Origin: Actinophytocola sp036402745
GTDB lineage: Bacteria > Actinomycetota > Actinomycetes > Mycobacteriales > Pseudonocardiaceae
Length of the DNA stretch: 23,235 nt
NCBI RefSeq assembly: GCF_036402745.1
Contig: NZ_DASWSJ010000311.1
Span: 1 to 23,235 of the forward strand
Reading direction: 5' to 3'
Both the position numbers and the translations under genes were made by a program. Below, in pieces: positions 16,507 through 21,445 of the stretch; the stretch's first letter is position 1, and each line of letters starts with the position of its first letter. The notes under the pieces are model-generated. The model had not been told where the DNA came from, made no database searches, and worked only from the letters and a program-made list of their open reading frames with translations.

Positions 16507-17578
16507 GGGGCAGGATCGCGCGGGCCTCGTCGTGGCGTAGGCCGGTGGCCTGAAGCAGGTCGACGGCGACCGAGCGCAGCTGCGCGGCCACGACCTGGGC
16601 CGAGAAGCCGCTGTGCGCGAGGCTGTCGGTGTCGACCGTCGAGGCCGCCTCGCGGAGGGCCTCGCGGGTGGCGGTCGGGTCGTCGCCGAGCTCGTCGGCG
16701 AGGAGCTGGGTGGCGGCGGCGAGCGCGCGCAGGCCCTCGGGCAGCGTGGGTGGGACGGGCTCGTCGTCGGTGAGCGCGGAGCGGACGCGGCGGAGGAGGA
16801 CACGGCAGTTGCGCAGCGCGTGGTCGAGCGGCTCGGCGGCGTCCACATAGGACCGCAGGAGGTGGCGCTGGCGGCGGTGCAGCGGTGAGATGGCGATGAT
16901 CTCGCGGGCGGTGCGCAGCGCGTTGCGGTAGTCGTCGATGGGTTGCTGGGTGCGGATGCGGCGCAGGGCGCGGGCGGCGAGGTCGCGGTCGCGGGTCTCG
17001 AGGGCGTCGGCGGCGCTGGTGAGGGCGGTGGTGAGCTCGGCGATCATCTGCCGGGCGTGCTTGCGGGCGATCTCAGGTGGGTTGCCGGGCAGCACGGCGA
17101 TGGCGGCGAGGCCGAGGATGCCCCCGATGAGCGCGTCGAGCATGCGGTCGATGCCGCCGGTGCCGCCGGGCGGGAGCAGCGTCGCGACGAGGACCGCGGA
17201 GGATCCGGCTTGCAGCGTGACGAGCGGCCCTCCGTCGAGGAGGACGGCCGCGGCCATGGCGAGCCCGAGGACGAGCGCGATCTGCCAGGGCCCGGTGCCG
17301 ATGCGGGAGACGAGCAGGTCCCCGACCCCGATGCCGACACTGACGCCGGCGACCAGCTCGACGACCCGCCGCAGCCGCTGCTGCCCGAGCCCGACCCCGA
17401 TACAGATGACGACGGCGACGGGCGCGAAGAAGGGGCGGGGGTGCTGAAACACGGCGGTGGCCACGAGCCAGGCGAGCGCCGCGGCGACCGCGCACTGAAG
17501 GATGGGCAGCGCCATGCGGCGCAGCAGGAGCACCCGCTGCCGCACCGCCGCCCGAACCCGCGCCCGACTCACCCGCAC
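16493..17578 (-). CDS. FUSC/aromatic-acid-exporter-like membrane protein
   Basis: About 361 residues. The N-terminal half has roughly six hydrophobic segments, starting ALPILQCAVAAALAWLVATAVF, then PFFAPVAVVICIGVGLGQQRLRRVVELVAGVSVGIGVGDLL, then LDGGPLVTLQAGSSAVLVATLL. This order is the FUSC / ArAE exporter N-domain. The C-terminal half, from about residue 170, is cytosolic and helical (ARKHARQMIAELTTALTSAADALETRD, LRALAAATQLLADELG). Such half-length proteins are common in actinomycetes and probably export aromatic or other organic acids. GTG 17576-17578 is chosen because TAGCCT lies 8 bases ahead, which suits a leaderless message; GTG 17570-17572 is an alternative. The frame stays open further upstream only through the GC-rich repeat array, which I do not take as coding. 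Confidence 0.85.
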   Translation of the reverse strand: MRVSRARVRAAVRQRVLLLRRMALPILQCAVAAALAWLVATAVFQHPRPFFAPVAVVICIGVGLGQQRLRRVVELVAGVSVGIGVGDLLVSRIGTGPWQIALVLGLAMAAAVLLDGGPLVTLQAGSSAVLVATLLPPGGTGGIDRMLDALIGGILGLAAIAVLPGNPPEIARKHARQMIAELTTALTSAADALETRDRDLAARALRRIRTQQPIDDYRNALRTAREIIAISPLHRRQRHLLRSYVDAAEPLDHALRNCRVLLRRVRSALTDDEPVPPTLPEGLRALAAATQLLADELGDDPTATREALREAASTVDTDSLAHSGFSAQVVAAQLRSVAVDLLQATGLRHDEARAILPPING

Positions 17579-17586
17579 GGGAAGCC

Positions 17587-17592
17587 AGGCTA
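17587..17592 (-). promoter_or_regulatory. Putative -10 element of the FUSC gene
   Basis: TAGCCT on the minus strand, 8 bases before GTG 17578 and with no ribosome site between. The matching -35 would fall at about 17609-17615, inside the edge of the repeat array, so the array adjoins or forms part of this promoter. Confidence 0.35.
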
Positions 17593-17604
17593 GTGAACGA
17601 CCGC

Positions 17605-17961
17605 CGACCCCGCGCGACCCCGCGCGACCCGGCCCGGCAAGCCCCGGCACGACCCGGCGAGGCGAGGCGCGGCAAGCCCCGGCAAGGCCCGGCCCGGCAA
17701 GGCGAGGCGCGGCAAGCCCCGGCAAGGCCCGGCCCGGCAAGGCGAGGCGCGGCAAGCCCCGGCAAGGCCCGGCCCGGCAAGGCCCGGCGCGGCAAGGCCC
17801 GGCCCGGCAAGGCCCGGCCCGGCGAGGCGCGGCGCGGCCCGGCGAGGCGCGGCGCGGCCGTGGCCCAGCGCGGCGCGGTGCGGCCGTGGCCCAGCGCGGC
17901 CCGGCGCGGCAAGGCCCGGCACGGCGAGGCGCGGCCGTGGCCCAGCGCGGCGCGGCCGTGG
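17605..17961. repeat. GGCNN pentamer array with 40-bp and 21-bp higher-order repeats
   Basis: Nearly all of this stretch is built of pentamers GGCAA, GGCGA, GGCGC or GGCCC. From 17631 to 17860 they keep one 5-base phase. Three consecutive 40-bp blocks (17661-17700, 17701-17740, 17741-17780) are identical, each with the pentamer order GGCGA GGCGC GGCAA GCCCC GGCAA GGCCC GGCCC GGCAA. From 17854 a second unit of 21 bp appears three times (17854-17874, 17880-17900, 17931-17951), built on GCGGCCGTGGCCCAGCGC. The left edge has CGCGCGACCC repeated at 17611 and 17621. Every frame through the array is open simply because A/T are scarce, giving low-complexity Pro/Ala/Gly/Arg peptides that I do not consider genes. 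It is the only gene-free stretch longer than 300 bases here. Confidence 0.92.
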
Positions 17962-17964
17962 CCG

Positions 17965-17988
17965 TGGCCTCCGGCGGACCGGAGGCCA
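17965..17988. terminator. Strong hairpin downstream of the 18023-18658 gene
   Basis: TGGCCTCCGG and CCGGAGGCCA form a perfect 10-bp stem around the 4-base loop CGGA. It lies 35 bases past the stop of the minus-strand NAD(P)-binding gene. No T-run follows, as is common for actinomycete terminators. Confidence 0.6.
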
Positions 17989-17992
17989 GGCC

Positions 17993-18012
17993 GCCTCCGG
18001 CGCGCCGGAGGC
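17993..18012. terminator. Second hairpin, 20-bp perfect palindrome
   Basis: GCCTCCGGCGCGCCGGAGGC is a perfect palindrome 10 bases past the stop of the minus-strand gene. It shares the stem GCCTCCGG with the neighbouring hairpin, so the arms can also pair across. Together they probably end transcription before it enters the array. Confidence 0.6.
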
Positions 18013-18022
18013 CCAGTGGCCG

Positions 18023-18658
18023 TCAGGCTGGGCCCACTGCCACCAGGGCTCGGTGGTGGGTCGGCTTCTCGATCTCGTCCAGGATCGCTGCCGCTACGTC
18101 GGCGTAGGCGAACCGCGGGGCGGTGGGATCGGCGGGCAGCGCGTGGGTGCCGCCGACGCGGTAGGTGCCCGTGGCGGGCGCGTCCGGGTCCAGGAGCGTG
18201 GGCGGCGGGGCCAGCACCACCCAGTCGAGGTCCGTCGCCTGGAGGATGTGCAGCTCTGCCACGTGGCCCAGGGTGAACTCGCGCGCCGGCGCCGGGAAGT
18301 CCGGGGCCTCGTACAGCGGGACGCCCGAGGCGTCCAACAACACGGTGCCCACGCCGATCGCGACCAGGCGCGGGACGCCGGCGCGCACGAGGCCGTCGAC
18401 CAGGGCTTGGGTCGCCGCCGCGTAGAAGGTCGTGGACGGCAGGTCCAGGCGGGCCGCGGCGTTGACGACCACGTCGTGGCCGGCGGCCAGGGTCGCGACG
18501 TCGTCGGGGTTCGTGACGTCGCCTGCCACCACCGGCAGCGACGGGTAGCGGTGGGGATCTCGGACGACCGCGGTCACCTCATGACCTCGGGCCAGCGCTT
18601 CGGTGACCACGCGGCGGCCGGCGCGCCCGCCGGCGCCGAAGACGACGATCTTGCTCAT
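18023..18658 (-). CDS. NAD(P)H-binding protein, NmrA/YwnB-type
   Basis: A 211-aa Rossmann protein. MSKIVVFGAGGRAGRRVV has the GAGGRAG nucleotide-binding loop at residues 8-14. VVRDPHRYPSLPVVAGDVTNPDD is the second-strand region that selects NADP through the arginine. VVNAAARLD and LVAIGVGTVLLD follow the fold, and DWVVLAPPPTLLDPD is the conserved late segment. The YxxxK pair is not obvious, so it may be a redox sensor or an atypical reductase such as the quinone reductase-like YwnB group. GAGGAGG lies about 8 bases before the ATG at 18656-18658. It is divergent from the HxlR gene, and that regulator may control it, as is common for HxlR-oxidoreductase pairs. Confidence 0.87.
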   Translation of the reverse strand: MSKIVVFGAGGRAGRRVVTEALARGHEVTAVVRDPHRYPSLPVVAGDVTNPDDVATLAAGHDVVVNAAARLDLPSTTFYAAATQALVDGLVRAGVPRLVAIGVGTVLLDASGVPLYEAPDFPAPAREFTLGHVAELHILQATDLDWVVLAPPPTLLDPDAPATGTYRVGGTHALPADPTAPRFAYADVAAAILDEIEKPTHHRALVAVGPA

Positions 18659-18746
18659 TGGCTGTGCCTCCTCAACAGAACGACGAGCGCACGGTAGGAG
18701 GCCGGACCACGGTTTCCGCAACGATAGTGTGCGTACGCTGGACATC
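18659..18746. promoter_or_regulatory. Divergent regulatory region between the NAD(P)-binding gene and hxlR
   Basis: The region carries GTTT (18712-18715), 15 bases, then GCGTAC (18731-18736), which is one base off the SigB-type -10 GGGTAC and points toward the HxlR gene. An alternative -10 is GATAGT (18723-18728). GCGTACGC (18731-18738) is a perfect 8-bp palindrome that could be an operator half. On the minus strand TACCGT (18697-18692) may serve the NAD(P)-binding gene. Confidence 0.35.
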
Positions 18747-19109
18747 GTGTCCGAGCCACTCGACCCCGACCTGTTCACAAACTGCCTCACCGAGCCGCTC
18801 CCCATGCGCGTCGGCGACAAGTGGACCGCCAAGATCATCACCTGCCTGCGGGACGGGCCGCGCCGGTTCTCCGAGCTCGCCGTCCCGCTCCGGGGCATCA
18901 CCGCCAAGGTCCTCACCGAGTCGCTGCGCGGGCTCGAGCGCGACGGCATGCTCACCCGCACCGTCCACGACGAACTGCCGCCGCGCGTCACCTACGAGCT
19001 CACCCCGCTCGGCCACACCCTGTTCGAACCCATGGCCGCCCAGTGCGCGTGGACCCGCGCGCACCTCGCCGAGCTGCGCCGGGCCCGCGAGGACTACGCC
19101 GCTCGCTAA
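18747..19109 (+). CDS. HxlR-family transcriptional regulator
   Basis: About 120 residues with a winged helix-turn-helix. VGDKWTAKIITCLRDGPRRFSEL is the HxlR signature, followed by the recognition region GITAKVLTESLRGLERDGMLTRTVHDELPPRVTYELTPLGHTL. TNCLTEPLPMR before it holds the conserved N-terminal cysteine, which in HypR- and QorR-like members senses thiol-oxidising agents. Such proteins are dimeric and often repress an adjacent oxidoreductase, here the divergent NAD(P)-binding gene. GTG 18747-18749 is chosen because possible -10 elements lie upstream; GTG 18729-18731 is the alternative. There is no clear ribosome site. The regulatory link to the neighbour is inferred from arrangement. Confidence 0.9.
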   Translation: MSEPLDPDLFTNCLTEPLPMRVGDKWTAKIITCLRDGPRRFSELAVPLRGITAKVLTESLRGLERDGMLTRTVHDELPPRVTYELTPLGHTLFEPMAAQCAWTRAHLAELRRAREDYAAR

Positions 19110-19133
19110 TCAGCGACCGCACCGGCCCGGACT

Positions 19134-19167
19134 TAGACTCGGTTCGTAGGGAAATCGTCATGACGAT
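19134..19167 (+). promoter_or_regulatory. Putative promoter and 14-bp palindromic operator
   Basis: TAGACT (19134-19139) is a possible -10. About 15 bases downstream lies ATCGTCATGACGAT (19154-19167), a perfect 14-bp palindrome, 41 bases before the ATG at 19209. A palindrome just downstream of the transcription start is a typical repressor site. Which regulator would bind is unknown; the HxlR protein encoded just upstream is one candidate. Confidence 0.45.
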
Positions 19168-19208
19168 AGGTCGCGTGCCATGGCCGCGCGGCTGGTCTGC
19201 GAGGAACC

Positions 19209-19721
19209 ATGCGCCACGAACAAGACCCGGACAGAACCCGCCTCGACCCGTTCCCCGCCGCCGACCCGCCGACGATGCGGAACCAGGCGGTGTCCCGGAC
19301 CCCGGAGCCACCGCCGGTGTCCGCGGCCCGCACCACCGGCCCGTACGAGGACGAGATCGTCGAGGAAGGCGTCACCAACCCCGACTACCGGCGGATTCGC
19401 ACGGTCGGCGTCGTCTGCACGATCATCAACGTGGTCACCGCGGCGTTCGCCGTCGTGCTCGCCGTGCACATCGTGCTGGTGCTCGGCAACGCGAACATGG
19501 CCAACGGCTTCGCATCCTTTGTGGACAGCTGGGCCGCCGGTGTCCGGTTGGGACTCAACGGGCTCTTCACCCCCGCCAGCGCCAAACTGGCCACGCTGTT
19601 CAACGAGGGCCTCGCGGCCATCCTGTGGCTGGTGATCGGCGGCGTGCTCACCTACCTGATCCGCCGCTTCGCGCTGCCCGGCCCGCGCCGGGTGCAGCGC
19701 TACCGCCGCGTGGTTCGCTAG
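19209..19721 (+). CDS. Two-TM membrane protein of unknown function
   Basis: A 170-aa protein I do not recognise. Residues 1-60 are polar, proline-rich and probably disordered (TPEPPPVSAA, then an acidic patch YEDEIVEEG). TM1 spans about 65-93 (VGVVCTIINVVTAAFAVVLAVHIVLVL) and TM2 about 132-152 (NEGLAAILWLVIGGVLTYLI). The loop between them contains FASFVDSWAAGVRLGLNGLFTPASAKLATLF. The tail is strongly basic (RRFALPGPRRVQRYRRVVR), which puts both termini in the cytosol. GAGGAA lies just before the ATG. A possible operator palindrome lies in its leader. It is convergent with udgX across 16 bases. Confidence 0.8.
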   Translation: MRHEQDPDRTRLDPFPAADPPTMRNQAVSRTPEPPPVSAARTTGPYEDEIVEEGVTNPDYRRIRTVGVVCTIINVVTAAFAVVLAVHIVLVLGNANMANGFASFVDSWAAGVRLGLNGLFTPASAKLATLFNEGLAAILWLVIGGVLTYLIRRFALPGPRRVQRYRRVVR

Positions 19722-19737
19722 TGTCCCGCGCAGGACG

Positions 19738-20352
19738 CTAGCTCAACACCTTCGCCGCGACCGCGAGGTCGGCCACCAGCTCCTGATAGGCAGCCTCGCG
19801 GTCCTTGGCGCGCAGCACCGCCGACGGGTGCACGGTGGCCAGCGCGCGCTCGGGCCGGTCGGGCATCGACACGACCTTGCCGCGCTCCTTGGTCACCCGG
19901 AAGTCCTGGCCCAGCAACGACTTCGCGGCGATCGCGCCCAGGCACACCACCAGCTCCGGCCGCACCAGGTCCAGCTCGGCGTCGAGCCAGGGCCGGCACG
20001 CGACGACCTCGGTGCGCGAGGGTGTCTTGTGGATGCGCCGCTTGCTCCGTTCGGCCGGCACGAACTTGAAGTGCTTCACCGCGTTGGTGAGATACACCTG
20101 CGAGCGGTCGATCCCGACCTCCTCCAGCACGCGGTCGAGCAGCCGCCCGGCGGGCCCGACGAACGGCTCGCCCTTGCGGTCCTCCTGGTCGCCCGGCACC
20201 TCGCCGACGATCACCATGCGGGCATCGGCCGGGCCGGCGCCGAAGACGGTCTGGGTCGCGTCCTTGTACAGGTCACAGCCCCGACAGCGAGCGGCCGCGG
20301 CGCGCAGGCCGTCGAGGTCGGCCTCCGCGGGCACGAAGCGTTCTGCACCCAT
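19738..20352 (-). CDS. udgX: UdgX uracil-DNA glycosylase that crosslinks to uracil DNA
   Basis: About 204 residues. KRRIHKTPSRTE near residue 104-115 is the UdgX-specific loop whose histidine (His108 here) attacks the abasic sugar and stays covalently bound to DNA in the Mycobacterium smegmatis enzyme. Cysteines in RCRGCDLY and at VACRPW match the 4Fe-4S ligand pattern of UDG family 4. TVHPSAVLRA is motif B. Motif A reads GEVPGDQED, where the family usually has GEQPGD. The protein should excise uracil from single-stranded DNA, with unusual stable product binding. ATG 20350-20352 is preferred because a SigB-type -10 ends 9 bases upstream, which suits a leaderless message; GTG 20356-20358 is possible. 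Confidence 0.93.
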   Translation of the reverse strand: MGAERFVPAEADLDGLRAAAARCRGCDLYKDATQTVFGAGPADARMVIVGEVPGDQEDRKGEPFVGPAGRLLDRVLEEVGIDRSQVYLTNAVKHFKFVPAERSKRRIHKTPSRTEVVACRPWLDAELDLVRPELVVCLGAIAAKSLLGQDFRVTKERGKVVSMPDRPERALATVHPSAVLRAKDREAAYQELVADLAVAAKVLS

Positions 20353-20361
20353 TGCCACTGA

Positions 20362-20386
20362 CTACCCGGCCCTGACCTGGTCAAAC
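20362..20386 (-). promoter_or_regulatory. SigB/SigF-type promoter for udgX
   Basis: On the minus strand GTTT (20386-20383), 15 bases and GGGTAG (20367-20362) match the stress-promoter pattern. Only 9 bases separate the -10 from ATG 20352, so the transcript would be nearly leaderless. It lies 10 bases from a second, oppositely directed copy of the same motif. Confidence 0.6.
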
Positions 20387-20395
20387 GTCGATCGA

Positions 20396-20421
20396 GTTTC
20401 GCACTCGGGGCCCGGGGGTAG
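20396..20421 (+). promoter_or_regulatory. SigB/SigF-type promoter for the 55-aa gene
   Basis: GTTT (20396-20399), 16 bases and GGGTAG (20416-20421). A start near 20428 leaves a leader of about 27 bases that contains the strong ribosome site GGAGGT (20441-20446). Confidence 0.6.
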
Positions 20422-20454
20422 CCGCACCACCTCACCGAGAGGAGGTGGACGCCC

Positions 20455-20622
20455 ATGCAGCGGGAGAGCGACGTACACGGCCCACGGCAGGACGACAACC
20501 TCAAGCACGAGCTGGACGGCATGCTCCACGCCAACGGCCCCAGCAGGGCCGAGGACTGGCGCCAGCCGGAGCTGCCGGACGAGGACGACCCGCCCCTGCG
20601 GGAGGACCCGGAGCAGGGTTGA
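20455..20622 (+). CDS. 55-aa acidic stress-associated small protein
   Basis: A short gene with strong support: GGAGGT 8 bases before the ATG, a stress-type promoter ahead and G/C at almost every third position. The 55-residue product starts MQRESDVHGPRQDDNLKHEL and continues DGMLHANGPSRAEDWRQPEL before an acidic, proline-rich tail (PDEDDPPLREDPEQG). The layout HGPxxDDxLKHE…DGM…SRAEEW…PE resembles small proteins I recall from Streptomyces and related genera, all uncharacterised. It is highly charged, with no membrane segment, and probably largely disordered. It is divergent from udgX and convergent with the DUF1304 gene. Function unknown. Confidence 0.8.
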   Translation: MQRESDVHGPRQDDNLKHELDGMLHANGPSRAEDWRQPELPDEDDPPLREDPEQG

Positions 20623-20724
20623 TCGGGTGCCCATCGGGTACGCCCGGGACAGGGCCACGTCGCACCCGGGAGCAGACGCGGTCCCAGATCCCGCGAGTTG
20701 AACACCCAGCTGGCGGGATCGTCT

Positions 20725-20757
20725 CTCGGCGGTCGGGCCCCCGGCTCGACCGCCGAG
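20725..20757. terminator. Bidirectional terminator hairpin
   Basis: CTCGGCGGTCG (20725-20735) pairs perfectly with CGACCGCCGAG (20747-20757) around an 11-base loop. It lies between the convergent 55-aa gene and the DUF1304 gene, and its far arm is 3 bases from the DUF1304 stop. The position fits a terminator for both strands; no T-run follows. Confidence 0.75.
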
Positions 20758-20760
20758 CGT

Positions 20761-21144
20761 CTAGTGAGCGAGCAGCGTGAGTCCCAACGCGACAGCGCCG
20801 GGAAGTGCCTGCACGATGAGGATCCGCGGGTTCGCGGTGACCGCGCCGTAGACGCCGGCAACCACCACGCACGCGGTGAAGAACACGGTGACCGGGAAGC
20901 CCACGGTGCCGTCCGGGCCGCCCTCGACCAAGCCGAACACCAGCCCGGCGGCGAGGAAACCGTTGTACAGTCCCTGGTTCGCCGCGAGCGGTGCGCTGGA
21001 CTCGGCCACCTCGGCGGTGGTGCCGAAGATCGCGCGCACCCGCGGCGTGCGCCACAGGAACATCTCCAGCACCAGGATGTACACGTGCAGCACAGCCACC
21101 AGGCCGACCATGATCGCGGCCGCGATGTCCAAACCGGCGTCCAA
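20761..21144 (-). CDS. DUF1304 family membrane protein
   Basis: A 127-aa protein with four hydrophobic helices: about residues 5-30 (IAAAIMVGLVAVLHVYILVLEMFLW), 57-75 (NQGLYNGFLAAGLVFGLVE), 82-102 (VGFPVTVFFTACVVVAGVYGA) and 108-125. LHVYILVLEMFLW and the central NQGLYNGFLA are the conserved segments of DUF1304, small integral membrane proteins without an established function. Length is typical. The gene starts 10 bases after the two-TM gene upstream, so it is the last gene of the symporter operon. No ribosome site stands out apart from the GAGGTCCGG just ahead of the ATG. Confidence 0.9.
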   Translation of the reverse strand: MDAGLDIAAAIMVGLVAVLHVYILVLEMFLWRTPRVRAIFGTTAEVAESSAPLAANQGLYNGFLAAGLVFGLVEGGPDGTVGFPVTVFFTACVVVAGVYGAVTANPRILIVQALPGAVALGLTLLAH

Positions 21145-21154
21145 CCCGGACCTC

Positions 21155-21436
21155 CTACTCGGCGGCGGGCTGTTGCTCGCCTTCCTTCTGCTGCTCCTCC
21201 GGCACCCTCAGCGGCCGCAGCATCGTCCACAGCGTGAACAACGCGGCGACCACCAGCATCCCGAGCCCGGCCCACAGGTTGATGTTGATCCCGGCGGACT
21301 TGTCGATCTCGTCGGCGCTGGTGAAGGCGAGGCCGAGCACGGTGGTGACCAGACCGTACACGCCGAGCAGCAGCGCGATGATCAGCCGGACGTCGAACGC
21401 GGCCGCCCGGCGGCGGGTGTGCGGTGTCGAGCTCAT
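21155..21436 (-). CDS. Two-TM protein accompanying the sodium:solute symporter
   Basis: A 93-aa protein. After a basic N-terminus (SSTPHTRRRAAAFD), TM1 covers about 17-40 (LIIALLLGVYGLVTTVLGLAF) and TM2 about 52-72 (INLWAGLGMLVVAALFTLWTML). The loop SADEIDKSAGININ links them, and the tail is charged (EEQQKEGEQQ). I know such proteins as frequent neighbours of actinobacterial SSS transporters but have no function for them; a small accessory subunit is a reasonable guess. AGGAGG lies 6 bases before the ATG and overlaps the stop of the symporter gene, so translation is likely coupled. It lies between the symporter and DUF1304 genes. Confidence 0.85.
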   Translation of the reverse strand: MSSTPHTRRRAAAFDVRLIIALLLGVYGLVTTVLGLAFTSADEIDKSAGININLWAGLGMLVVAALFTLWTMLRPLRVPEEQQKEGEQQPAAE

Positions 21437-21445
21437 CCGACCCTC

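Noticed and set aside
17579..17755. An N-terminal extension of the FUSC protein through the repeat array
   Set aside because: The extra residues are only GLAGPGLA-type products of the GGCNN pentamers. A -10-like element and a suitable GTG lie at the array's edge.
17593..18276. Open frames within the pentamer array encoding Arg-Gly-Lys-Pro repeat proteins
   Set aside because: All frames are open because stops need A/T. There is no ribosome site, and a 5-base unit does not conserve any one frame.
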